Shown here: piece after piece, positions 32,462 to 43,640 of the stretch | Layout: each line of letters begins with the position of its first letter | How positions within the stretch are numbered: position 1 is the stretch's first letter | Assembly (NCBI GenBank): GCA_019671005.1 | Contig: CM033725.1 | Span: forward strand, 33,192,678-33,256,677 | Reading direction: 5' to 3' | Source: Hibiscus mutabilis | Taxonomy: Eukaryota > Streptophyta > Magnoliopsida > Malvales > Malvaceae | Length of the DNA stretch: 64,000 bases | The notes under the pieces: model-generated | Told to the model about the DNA's origin: nothing | Databases searched by the model: none | The model's input: the letters and a program-made list of their open reading frames with translations, nothing else | Position numbers and translations under genes: made by a program

Positions 32462-33780
32462 TTGAAGAAGCAAAAAGATTATCTTCAATTCAAAAAATTT
32501 GTAGATATTCTTGACCAGCTACATATCAATATCCCATTTCTGGAGGCAATTGACCAAATGCCTACATATGCTAAGTTTCTCAAGGATATTGTCACTAAGA
32601 AAAAGAAGATTGAGAAGTACGAGATTGTTGCTACAACAAAAGAATGCTATTCGGTGCTAAGTAATATGCCATTAAAAAGGAGTGATCTGAGCAGCTTTTT
32701 CATTTCATGCTTCATAGGAGACAATTACGTGGGGAAAGCTCTATGCGAACTTGGGTCTAGTGTCAACCTAATGCCCAAGTTAGTCTTCTACCATTTCATT
32801 GACGGATACTCAGGGTACAACCAGATTACTATAGCACCAGAAGATCAAGAGAAGACAACCTTCACTTGCCCTTACGGTACTTATGCATTTCGACGAATGC
32901 TCTTTGGGCTTTGCAATGATCCAGCTACTTTCCAAAGGTGCGTGTTGGCCATCTTTTCTAATATGGTTGAAGAATTTTTGGAGATCTTCATGGATGATTT
33001 TTCGGTTTTTGGAGATACTTTTGACTCGTGTTTAGGCAACTTGGCCAAGGTACTTAAAAGATGCGAAGAAGCAGACTTAGTGCTCAACTGGGAGAAATGT
33101 CATTTTATGGTGACTAAAGGGATTGTTCTAGGCCACAAAATCTCTCAACAAGGGATAGAAGTGGACAAGGCCAAGGTTGAAGTAATCGAGAAGCTACCAC
33201 CACCTACCATTGTGAAAGGGATTCAGAGTTTCGTGGGGCATGCTGGCTTCTATAGGAGGTTCATTAAGGACTTCTCCAAAATCTCCAAGCTATTGTGTAA
33301 TTTGCTTCAGCAAAACTAGCCCTTCGTCCTTGATGCAGAATGCTATAGCGCATTTAAAGAACTCAAGGAGAAGCTCATCTTAGCACCCATAGTTGTTCCC
33401 CAAAATTGGTATCATCATTTAAGTTGATGTGTGATACAAGTGACTACCCAGTAGGGGTAGCTCTTGGACAATGTCGAGGTAAACTTTTCCATGTTATTTA
33501 TTATGCCAGCCGCACCTTAAATGATGCACAAATAAATTACACAACCACCGAAAAAGAATTATTGGCTGTTGTGTTTGCCTTTGATAAGTTTAGAGCATAC
33601 TCGATAGGCACTAAGGTTATTGTTCACACCGATCATTCTGCTATAACGTACTTAGTGACCAAAAAAGATGCTAAACCTAGACTTATTAGGTGGATACTTC
33701 TTTTGCAAGAGTTTGATTTGGAGGTTAAGGATAAAAAGGTTTGTGAAAATCAAGTGTCTGACCATCTTTCAGGATAGAAA
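32462..33780 (+). pseudogene. Protease remnant fused to the C-terminal half of RT, then RNase H
   Basis: The protease signature reads CELGSSVNLMPKLVF (about 32744-32790), with Glu in place of the catalytic Asp. Directly after it comes YHFIDGYSGYNQITIAPEDQ, the middle of RT. The rest of protease and the N-terminal half of RT are absent, and the join is in frame. The RT active site FMDDFSVFG is present (about 32989-33015). After stops at 33319 and a frame change near 33400, RNase H follows with MCDTSDYPVGVAL, TEKELLAVVFAFDKF, HTDHSAITYL and NQVSDHLSG. Its DEDD residues remain. Confidence 0.9.
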
Positions 33781-34111
33781 ATACGGCTGAAAACAATAAC
33801 AACTTAGATATTAAGGAGGAATTCCCTGATGAGAAAATATTATATGCTACAACAATTCCATGGTATGCTAATATTGTTAACTTTCTTGTTAGTGGTATTT
33901 TTCCTCCTGATTTGAATAGCCAGGGCACAAAGAAGTTCAAGCATGACGTGCGATTCTACTTTTGGGACGAGCCCTATTTGTTCTAGCAATATGCCGACCA
34001 AATAATTCGGAGATGTGTACTAGAGGAGGAGCAAAAAGAGATCCTATTCCATTGCCACTCTTCTTCATGTAGAGGGCATTTCAGAGGATCTAGGACTGCT
34101 GCAAAGGTCCT
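33781..34111 (+). pseudogene. Integrase N-terminal part, interrupted
   Basis: The reading CVLEEEQKEILFHCHSSSCRGHF, followed by TAAKV, is the HHCC zinc region of Athila-type integrase. It stops at 34111, where the nested element inserts with target GTCCT. It resumes as LQSGFYWPTLFKDTHEF at 43641. Confidence 0.85.
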
Positions 34112-34307
34112 TGCCACATCCCTAAAACTGGCCTAGTCAGAATTTGGTTTCGATGACTGAAAATTTTATATCAGATATGCTCGGAACTGTAATCTTCCAA
34201 TCCTTGTACTCAATTTGAAGCAATGAAAGTTGTTTGGATTTGATTTAGGTTGTGAGGACCTTTTTTGTAAGAAATTCAAATTTGGAAATGTTGTTTTCAA
34301 GCTAGGA

Positions 34308-34453
34308 GTATCGGTACAGTAGGACTGGTATCGGTACGGTTTTCGCTAGGAATTTCGATACAGTAAGACCTGTATCAGCACGGCCTAACTTCCATAACGA
34401 ACTTGGCTATTTTAGCTTGGCCGTATCGATACATGCATAATTTGTATTGATAT
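34308..34453. repeat. Decamer-pair cluster, 5' LTR cluster 1
   Basis: Pairs at 34308-34337 (GTATCGGTAC twice, 10-bp spacer), 34352-34381 (10-bp spacer) and 34423-34453 (11-bp spacer). The matching cluster in the 3' LTR is 41867-42020. Confidence 0.9.
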
Positions 34454-36225
34454 GGGTCTCTACAGAAATTTGCTTTGAATATTAAATTGAAAGATAAAAG
34501 GGAATAGGTGATGAATCACCACCTTGCTTGCCCCTCCCATGTGAAATACCTCAGAAAAGGTGACTAATTGTCATCCAATTGGCAATTGAATGAAAGGAAG
34601 GAAAGATGATTGAATTGGGTTTAGAAAACCCTCAAGGATGGGAAAGCTCCAAGTTGGTCCATATGTTGGTGGGGGAATAATTAAAGATGAAAAATGGTTT
34701 TAAAATGAGAAACAAAAAGCTCTCTTCCTCACTTTGAACCTCCCGTAAACTAAATCCCACCTTTGTCTTCCAACAACCAAGCACCACCATTGTTGTCTTC
34801 AACCTCAAGCTTAAGCAAGCACATCGATTCAATCCTTGACCTTTTTTTAATCTCGATATAGCTTTTGAAAGCTTGTATCTCGGTAAGTAAAAGTCCTTAA
34901 TCAATTTTTGAAATCCATGGATGATTGGAGTTTAATTTCAAATTGAAATTCTAAGCCTAACCTTCGAAGCAAGTACTATATTGCGATTGTAACGATTCCA
35001 TGTGTTTCTTCCTTGCCCAAAAATTGGAAGGAAACAATCCGTCATCTCCAAGCAAGCCTAGGAGCAAAGGAATCCGAATCCGAGAACCTTAAAGTCTCTG
35101 AATACTAGGTGAGTGTAGTCGTGTCAAGAGATTGGTATGGAGCCACCGTTGCATTTGTTTTGCGTTATGATTGTATATGTGTTTAAGGGCTCAAGTAGAA
35201 CAAGCATACGTGGACTCTAAAGGTAAGCATGGTAAGCTTCAATAATGTTTGATATATTTGTAAGTTCATATGTGATATCTGATTCATGCTTGTATATGGA
35301 TTTTGATATAATTGTGCTATGATATGTTATGTGGAGCTAAGGCTCGATTTGCTATCTGATATGATGTGGTCCAAACAATAATAATTATGATGAAATATGT
35401 AATCTTGGACATTGTGGGCATTGGATACAATTGGCATGCAATAGGGTTATTCGAGCTCACCAAGTAAGGGATTGGACTACGGTCCGGGGCTACGGCCTAT
35501 ATGTGTAGTGAAATAAGGATGGATTGTAAGGGACTATCCGGAGCTACGACTTAAGGCTACAACCTATTTTCGATATGTGTAGTGTATAGGGGAATCTGCG
35601 TATCCATTGGATTCCATGTCCAAGGAAATGATGTGTTATTATGACTTACATTTGCTATATGAAATCATAACTAATGGTTTGAATATGTTCTTATATGATT
35701 AATGCTATGTGAATTGTTGATCAAGCATCCCCATATGTCATTCATGTAGTTAATAAGTTTATTGTGCATTGTTATGACTACCACACTAGGCTATGTAAGC
35801 CTAACATTCGTGTGTCTCATGCATTTCAAGATCTTAAAGAATTCCGGCCTTCGATCGTATGTTGCGGTTGCAAGTCATTCTTACGAATCATATGTATGCT
35901 TATCTTTTGCCTTAAACTCCTAGTAAGGTGGCATATGGTTTAAACATGTTATAAATGTGCCTTACTATGTATGTGTAATATCCTTAAAGGTGACCAAATG
36001 CTTAATGGTTAATATGGTATGATTGTGAGTTAGTTAAACTAGTAAAATGAGCCTAAAAGCCCTAAAAGGTGAAAACTAAGTAAATAGACTTAAAACTCTC
36101 TAAAATTTTGTGTGCTATTAAAAATATGGATATTGGACTTGCTGGTAAAATTTGGTCAAATTCAGACAATATTCAACAGGTTAAATTGATAAAAACCAGC
36201 TAAAATATGTTATTACAAGACAGAC

Positions 36226-36506
36226 GTATCGCTATAGGTGATGGCGTATCGATACAGCCTTGTATAATTAGACCAAGTAAAACAGGGCATGTTGATACAC
36301 TAAGGGGGTGTATCGGTACAGGTATTGACAATATGGTTTGAAAAATAAATTGCATCGGTACGGTCTATAGGGAGTATCGAAATGGTCAACCCTAGTCAAC
36401 GCGAATCGATACGGGGCTAGGTGTATCAATACGAGCATGTAACCTTCAAATCTGGGAAATGAAAATTTGGCTTAGCGTACCGATACGGTCCCTAGGGTAT
36501 CGGTAG
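36226..36506. repeat. Decamer-pair cluster, 5' LTR cluster 2
   Basis: Pairs include 36226-36255 (10-bp spacer), 36289-36319 (11), one near 36409-36438 (10) and 36477-36506 (10). The matching cluster in the 3' LTR is 42953-43232. Confidence 0.85.
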
Positions 36507-36913
36507 GGAGTTAGTTAATTCTGTTAAAAGACATAGAAACCAGTTTTAAGAAGTTTGCAAAACGGTCACTAAAACTTGTACAACCTAATTAGATGTGTAA
36601 ACAATCTCTGCTAATAACGAAAATTCACAGGTTATTAATCGATAGGTTTAATTGTAGGTTAAAGAAAAGAAATTTCAATAAGGACCATCAACTTGTAAGA
36701 ATTATGATTCAGTCCCTAATTTAATAAAGAGTTAAAACTAACCCTGAATTGTGTAAGTCTTAATGAGATAATCCCGTTAGGCCTTAGAAGAGATTAATAA
36801 ATTATTCGAATAAGTTTTCGAACTCCAATTAAGCCTCTGAATCCTTGATATGTTTTTTGGTATCGTTTTCTGACCTAGTTCTCTACCAGGCTGGGAATGG
36901 GGTGTTACATTTG

Positions 36914-36926
36914 TGGTATCAGAGCC
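36914..36926 (+). other. Primer binding site, initiator tRNA-Met type
   Basis: TGGTATCAGAGCC, a perfect initiator tRNA-Met site, four bases after the LTR end. Confidence 0.9.
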
Positions 36927-37059
36927 TAGGTTTTATCAGTTCAAGGAGTAAAGTGAAGTTTGTTATGAGTCTACATCTGCATTGCCATCTAGGAGTTTAT
37001 TTGTATACGTTATCTGTGACTTGCAACTTATACAATTAAATCCTTCTGTATGAATAAAT

Positions 37060-38300
37060 ATGAAAATGTCCACACCCACTGATAGGCGTGCTGAGAATGA
37101 ACCACACCCTGGCTCCTCCTCGACTCAGGCAGACAATTTAGGTGCCGAAGTTAGACCCGAGCAAGTGGGACAAAAAGACCCACCTCATCCTCCTCTAATG
37201 CCTCCCGCTCAGCAGGAGTATTTAATGTCTATGGCTGAAATGATCAAACATGTGGTCGTGTCCCTCCGACAAAAACCACCACCTTAGCATGCTAAAGCAT
37301 CTTCTTCTGTTCCGAAGGCTCCCATTAGCGAACTCCGTCAGTATCCAGTTTACACCTTCACTGGTCAGGAGCTGGATAATCTTGAAATAGTAGAGTATTG
37401 GCTAGAGAATACTATTAAAGTTCTGAATAAGCAAATGAAGTGCCCCGAGGAACACAAACTACAGTGCCCTCTGGCGTTGATCTCTGAAGAAGCTCAGAGC
37501 TGGTGGGACATTTTGATGCTCACGGTACCTGAGCATAAAGTTACATGGGACTTCTTTCTTTAAGAGTTTTCCAAGAAATACATCAGTGAGTACTACATTG
37601 CTGAAAGACGTAAGAAGTTCCTTCACCTAAAACGTGGAGGAAGACTTGTGGAGCAGTATATCCATGATTTATATAAGTATGCAAGATATGGTATTGAGAT
37701 CATACACACGGAAAAAGAGAAATGCAGAATGTTCATTGATGGTCTCTTGGATGAATTACATCCTCTCTTCACTGCTTTGGAGATAGAGGATTTCCAAACA
37801 TTGGTAAAATGAGCCATCACTACCGAAGCCTCTTAGAAGACTTATGAAAGGATAAAGGGGAAACAAGCCCGGTCCGGTAAGAAGTTTTGAGATGATTCCA
37901 AGCCTCTTGTGCCTTAGAAGAAGGGCAAATAGTAGGATCTGAAGTCTGACACCTACCAACAACTACCAAGAATAGGACATGTGCCACAATCTTATTCTCT
38001 GGATCATATGTTGCCCGTATAGCCTCAATCGATAGTACGGGTGGTTCTGCAAAAGGTTCTCAAATTTTGTTATGCAACTTTTGTTAGAAGAGGCACCCTG
38101 CACAATGTAACAGACAGTCCAGATCGTGTTACCTTTATGGTGAGTCTGGTTACTTCATCAGGCAGTGCTCGCAGAATTCAAATGCCCATACAACTGTGGC
38201 TTCTCAAAATAATCCAAACAAGGGAAGGGGAACAAAGCTAGTGCCATTTGGATCAGCGGGGAGACCTCGTAACACTAACACTCCCTCAGTTGGATGTGAC
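37060..38300 (+). pseudogene. Chromodomain-element gag pseudogene
   Basis: Begins near ATG 37060 (MKMSTPTDRRAENEP). The retrotransposon gag core reads ELRQYPVYTFTGQELDN, VEYWLENTIKVLNKQMKCPEE, EAQSWWDILMLTVPE, KKYISEYYIAERRKKFL and GRLVEQYIHDLYKYARYG. Stops lie at about 37287, 37563, 37810 and 37836. A zinc knuckle at 38127-38168 reads CYLYGESGYFIRQC. Its second Cys and its His are both Tyr now, each explained by one transition. Confidence 0.85.
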
Positions 38301-38860
38301 CACTGACCTCATCCCAGATGTATCATGTTCGAGGCCGAGAGCAAGAAGATGATCCTAATATAATAGCATGTATGGTGGAATTATGTTCTGATCTTGTTTA
38401 TGCTTTGACAGATCCAAGCTCGATGCATTCCTTTATTAGTGAACCGTTGATTGAAAAGTATGCTCTAGAATCTGAACCAGTTACTTCTGAGATTATTGTC
38501 ACTAACTCACTAGGAGCTAGTTTAGTTATCTAATAAATCTATAAAGCTTGTCCTATGTGGATCCAAGGGATCCCATTTCCTGCTAACTTGATGGCCCTAC
38601 CCTTCCATGAGTTTGATCTTATCCTAGGCCTCAATTGGCTAGCCGAGCATCAAGCCTGGGTAGATTGCTCGAAGAAGAAGCTGTACCTTCATGGACTCGG
38701 TAAGGAGAGCATAACCTTGATAAAATCCAAACCCGAGCCTATAAAGATCCTTATGTGTGCCATGTTGTCTAAGGGAGAGTTGAAACTTGAAGATGTGTCA
38801 GTTATGAAATAATTCACTGATGTGTTTCCTGATAAACTTCTGGGATTTCCTCTAACCCAG
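38301..38860 (+). pseudogene. Chromodomain-element protease relic
   Basis: The reading YALTDPSSMHSFISE is the DPGATHSFVS protease site with Gly replaced by Ser. It continues with PFHEFDLILGLNWLAEHQAWVDC, the second half of the retropepsin (LGMDWL-type block). A frame break lies near 38533-38555. Confidence 0.85.
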
Positions 38861-40213
38861 AGGTAGAATTCAAAATTAAAGTGTAAGAAGGGACTACCTT
38901 AGTCTTTATTGCTTTGTACCGAATAGATCCAGTTGAGTTGAAGGAGTTAAAGGCCCAGATCCAATACCTTTTTGATAAGAGATTCATACGACCGAGTTTC
39001 TCACCTTGGGGAGCACCGGTTTGTTTGTCAAAAAGAATGATGGGTCGATGCGTCTGTGCATTGACTATCGTTAGTTGAATAGAGTGACATTAAGAACAAG
39101 TATCCGTTACCAAGGATCGATGATCTATTTGATCAATTGAAAGATGTTTATGTCTTCTCTAAGATAGACTTGCGATCTGGATACTATCAAATGCAAGTAA
39201 ATGAGTCTGACATTCCAAAGACTGCCTTTCGAACTAGATACGACCACTATGAGTTCTTAGTAATGCCTTTTGGGCTTACTAACGCACCTGTAGCCTTCAT
39301 GGACTTGATGAAACGTGTGCTCTGACCCTATCTAGATAGATTCGTGGTTGTGCTCATAGATGACATCTTGATCCACTTTAAAGACATTGCCACTCATGAA
39401 GAATATCTCCAGATTGTGCTTCAGACTCTCTTAGAGAAACAGTTGTATGTCAAATTCAGCAAATGCGAGTTCTAGCTATCCGAAGTATCCTTTCTGGGAC
39501 ATGTGATTTCTTCTACGAGAATTCAAGTTGACCCAATAAAGATCCAAACAGTTATTGACTGGATTCCTCCGAAGAATGTTAGAGAAGTTTATAGCTTTCT
39601 GGGCCTTGTAGGCTACTATCGTAGATTCATCAAAGGGTTCTCGATGGTTGTTGCACCTTTGATGAAGCTTCTCCATAAAGAAACTCCCTTTGTGTGGACT
39701 GTGGAACAACAAAAAAGTTTTGATCAGCTTAAGCAAGTTCTGACCCATGCCCTTGTCTTGGTACAACCCGAGTCAGGCAAGGACTTCACCATATACAGTG
39801 ATGCATCCTACCTGGGATTAGGCTGTGTACTTATGCAGGAAGGAAAATTCATTGCTTATGCTTCACGTCAGCTTAAACCTCATGAGTTAAACTATCCGAC
39901 GCATGATCTAGAATTGGCCGTTGTTGTGATTGCCTTGAAAATTTGGAGGCACTACCTTTATGGTGAGAAGTGTTATCTATACACAGATCACAAAAGTTTG
40001 ATATACCTTTTGGCTCAGAAAGAGTTGAATCTCTGTCAACGTCGGTGGATGGAGCTTCTAAAAGACTACGAATTGGTTATTGATTACCACCCTGATAAAG
40101 CCAATGTCGTAGCTGATGCTCTTAGCCGGAAACCTACTCCCTCTCTAAAGTGTTTGAGTGCTCATTTCTTACTTAAGAAGCATGGTAAGTTGTTAGATGA
40201 ATTGAGAGTTTAG
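38861..40213 (+). pseudogene. Chromodomain-element RT and RNase H
   Basis: RT blocks are YPLPRIDDLFDQLKDVYVFSK, IDLRSGYYQMQV, YEFLVMPFGLTNAP, VVLIDDILIHF (active site DD at about 39359-39364) and EVSFLGHVIS. RNase H blocks are FTIYSDASYLGLGCVL, AYASRQLKPHELNYP, DLELAVVVIALKIWRHYL, YTDHKSLIYLLAQKELN and KANVVADALSRK. Stops at 39073, 39323 and 39474 and a frame shift near 39030 break RT. RNase H (39779-40140) is one open stretch. Confidence 0.9.
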
Positions 40214-41611
40214 TCAACCATTGTGTCCCGAATCAAAACACTCCAAGAATCTGATAAGGAGTTGCAAACTATTATTGAAAAGATCAAGGATAAGCCGGAT
40301 CTCTACTTTGCCATGAACTTCGAAGGTTTGTTGTGTTTCCAAAACCGTGTTTGCATCCCTGATAATGACGATCTTCAAGATCAAATCCTAAATGAAGCTC
40401 ATTCGATCCCCTTTTCTATTCACCCTGGAGCTATTAAGATGTATACAGACCTGAAAGAATTGTACTGGTGGTCCGGCATGAAAAGTGAGATCACGGGCTT
40501 TGTGGCTAGGTGCTTGACTTGCCAACGGGTTAAAGCCGAGCACAAGGTACCTACAGGTCTTTTGCAACATATCAAGCTTTTACAGTGGAAATTGGAGCAT
40601 ATTACAATGGACTTTGTAAGTGGCTTGCCAGTGACACCGAAGAAGCACGACGCTATTTGGGTCATTATAGACCGATTTACCAAATCTTCTCATTTCATTC
40701 CGGTGAGAATGGACTTCGGTTTGCCAAAGCTAGCTCAGTTATACATCTGGGAAGTTATATGTTTGCAGGGAGTTCTTACGTCCATCATTTCCGATCATGA
40801 TCCATGTTTTGCATCCCAGTTTTGAAGAACCCTACAAGAGGCTTTGGAAACTCGAGTGCACCTAAGCACTACTTTCTATCTTTAGACCGATGGTCAATCC
40901 GAAATGGTTATTCAAATTCTAAAAGATATGCTCCGAGCCTGTGTTATTGACTTTGGGGATACGTGGCAGAAATCCATGCCTTTGGTGGAATTTTCTTACA
41001 ACAATAGCTACCAAGCCTCAATTTAAATGGCACCCTATGAGGCCCTTTACAGGAGAAGATGTAGAACCCCTCTCTGTTGGACCGAGCTTGGGGGAGGCAA
41101 TGTGTTAGGCCCTGACTTACTTTAGGAAACCGAAGAAATGGTGACCATCATCCGTGATTGGCTCAAAGCTACTTTTGACAGATAGAAAGCTTATGATGAT
41201 TTAAAAAGGAGAGACATTCAGTATAAGGTTGGCGATAAAGCATTCCTTAAGAAGATCATTCAATTTGGCAGGAAGGGGAAGCTAAGTCCTCGTTTCATTG
41301 GCCCATTCGAAATGATCGAAAGAGTTGGACCTGATGCTTACCGACTAGCTCTCCCTAAGGAGTTAAGTCGAATTCATAATGTCTTCCACATGTCTATGCT
41401 ACGAAAGTACCGGTCAGATCCTTCTAATGTAATTGAGCCAGAGATTGTGGAAATTCAATATAATCTGACGTACGAGGAAGAACTTGTGCAGATCCTTGCA
41501 CGAGACGTCAAGAGACATCGAAACATGTTCGTGCCCTTAGTAAAAGTTTTGTGGAGAAGTCATTCAGTGGAAAAAGCCACGTGGGAACCAGAAGAGACAA
41601 TGCAGAGATAA
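40214..41611 (+). pseudogene. Chromodomain-element integrase and chromodomain
   Basis: The zinc region reads EAHSIPFSIHPGAIKMY and ARCLTCQRVKAEH. The catalytic core has ITMDFVSGLP (first Asp), IISDHDPCF (second Asp) and TDGQSEMVIQ (Glu). A TAG at about 40883 sits where a CAG is usual. Further stops lie near 41023, 41124 and 41184. The C-terminus has HNVFHMSMLRKY followed by a chromodomain: YEEELVQILARDVKRHRN, VKVLWRSHSVEKATWEPEE. Chromodomains in this lineage guide insertion toward heterochromatin. Confidence 0.9.
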
Positions 41612-41660
41612 TACCCCCATCTATTCAGCTAAAGTGAAAATTCGAGGACAAATTTTATTA

Positions 41661-41671
41661 AAGGGGAGAGT
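41661..41671 (+). other. Polypurine tract of the chromodomain element
   Basis: AAGGGGAGAGT directly before the 3' LTR start TGTCACATCCC. Confidence 0.85.
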
Positions 41672-41866
41672 TGTCACATCCCTAAAACTGACCTAGTCAG
41701 AATTTGGTTCCGATGATCAGAAATTTTGGATCTGATATGCTCAGAACTGTATTCTTCCAATCCTTGTACTCAATTTGAAGGAATGAAAGTTGTCTGGATT
41801 TGATTTAAGTTGTGAGGACCATTTTGTAAGAAATTCAAAGTTGGAAATGTTGTTTTCAAGCTAGGA

Positions 41867-42020
41867 GTATCGGTATGGTGGGACTGGTATCGGTACGGTT
41901 TTGGCTAGGCATTTCGATATATTAAGACTTGTATCGGTACAGCCTAATTGCCATAACGAACTTACCCATTTTAGCTTGGCAGCTTGGCCGTATGGATACG
42001 ACCTTAAGGTGTATCGATAC
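41867..42020. repeat. Decamer-pair cluster, 3' LTR cluster 1
   Basis: Pairs at 41867-41896 and 41911-41940 (10-bp spacers) and 41990-42020 (11-bp spacer). Confidence 0.9.
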
Positions 42021-42952
42021 GGGTCTCTACAGAAATTTGCTTTGAATATTAAATTGAAAGATGAAAAGAAATAGGTGATGAATCACCACCTTGCTTTCCC
42101 CTCCCACGTGAAACACCTCAGAGAAGGTGACTGATTGTCATCCAATTGGCAATTGAAAGAAAGGAAGGATAGATGATTGAATTGGGTTTAGCAAACCCTA
42201 AAGGATGGGAAAGCTCCATATTGGTCCATATGTTGGTAGGGGAATGATTAAAGATGAAAAATGGTTTTAAAACGAGAAACAAAAAGCTCTCTTCCTCACT
42301 TTGAACCTTCCGTAAACTAAATCCCACCATTGTCTTCCAACGAGCAAGCACCACCATTTTTGTCCGCAACCTCAAGCTCCACCATTTTTGTCCTCAACCT
42401 CAAGCTTAAGCAAGCACCTCGATCCAATCCTTGACCGTTGTTTAATCTCGATATAGCGTTTAAAAGCTTGTATCTCGGTAAGTAAAAATCCTCAATCAAT
42501 TTTTGAAATCCATGGATGATTGGAGTTTAATTTCAAATCGAAATTCTAAGCCTAACCTTCGAAGCAAGTACTATATTGTGATTGTAATGATTCCATGTGT
42601 TTCTTCCTAGCCCAAAAATTGGAAGGAAACAATCTGTCATCTCCAAGAAAGTCTAGGAGCAAAGGAATCGGAATTCGAGAACCTTGAAGTCTCCGAATAC
42701 TATGTATGTGTAATAGCCTTAAAGGTGACCAAATGCTTAATGGTTAATATGGTATGATTGTGAGTTAGTTAAACTAGTAAAATGAGCCTAAAAGGTGAAA
42801 ACTAGGTAAATAGACTTAGAACGCTCTAAAATTTTGTGTGCTATTAAAAATATGGATATTAGTCTTGCTGGTAAAATTTGGTCAAATTCGGATAACGTTC
42901 AACAGGTTAAATTGATTAAAAACCAGCTAAAATATGTCATTACAAAATAGGC

Positions 42953-43232
42953 GTATCGGTACGGGTGACGGCGTATCGATACGGCCTTGCATAATTGGAC
43001 TAAGTAAAACAGGGCGTGTCGATACACTAAGGGGGTGTATCGATACAGATATTTCAGTAAGGTTTGAAAAATAAATTGCATTGGTACGGTCTATAGGGAG
43101 AATCAAAACGGCCAACCATAGTCAATGTGTATTGATACTGGGCTAGGTGTATCGATACGGGCATGTAACCTTCAAATCCGGGAAATGAAAATTTATCTTA
43201 GCGTACCGATACGGTCCTTATGGTATCGGTAC
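42953..43232. repeat. Decamer-pair cluster, 3' LTR cluster 2
   Basis: Pairs at 42953-42982 (10-bp spacer), 43016-43046 (11), 43129-43158 (10) and 43203-43232 (10). Confidence 0.9.
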
Positions 43233-43640
43233 GAAGTTAGTTAATTATGTTAAAAGACATAGAAACCAGTTTTAAGAAGTCTGCAAAACGACCATTAAAA
43301 CTTGTACTGCCTAATTAGATGGGTAAACGATCTCCGTTAATAACAAAACTTCACAGGTTAATAATCGATAGGTTTAATTGTAGGTTAATGAAAAGAAATT
43401 TCGATAAGGACCATCAACTTGTAAGAATTATGATTTAGTCCCTAAATTCAAAAAGAGTTAAAACTTACCCCGAATTGTGTAAGTCTTAATGAGATAATCT
43501 CGTTAGGCCTTAGAAGAGATTAATAAATGATTTGAATAAGTTTCCGAACTCCAATTAAGCCTTTGAATCCTCGATATGTTTTGTGGTAGCGCTTTTCGAC
43601 CCGGTTCTCTACCAGGCCGAGAAGGGGGTGTTATAGTCCT

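Larger units (their letters stand above)
34112..36909 (+). repeat. 5' LTR of the chromodomain element, 2.8 kb
   Basis: Starts TGCCACATCCC and ends GGTGTTACA. Decamer clusters are at 34308-34453 and 36226-36506. It holds about 860 bp (about 35107-35965) that the 3' LTR lacks. That unique part is non-coding. Confidence 0.95.
34112..43635 (+). mobile_element. Chromodomain Ty3-gypsy element (Tekay/Del-like), nested
   Basis: The exact 5-bp duplication GTCCT is at 34107-34111 and 43636-43640. LTRs are 34112-36909 and 41672-43635. Order: primer site, gag, protease, RT, RNase H, integrase, chromodomain, polypurine tract. This order with a chromodomain and long LTRs fits Tekay/Del chromoviruses. Many TAG and TAA stops that look like former CAG and CAA codons make it inactive. 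It is the innermost member of a three-deep nest. Confidence 0.95.
41672..43635 (+). repeat. 3' LTR of the chromodomain element, 1.96 kb (internally deleted)
   Basis: Starts TGTCACATCCC and ends GGTGTTATA. It aligns with 34112-36909 except that the part equal to about 35107-35965 is missing. It has an extra copy of 'cctcaagctccaccatttttgtcc'-type wording near 42340-42400. Decamer clusters lie at 41867-42020 and 42953-43232. Confidence 0.95.
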
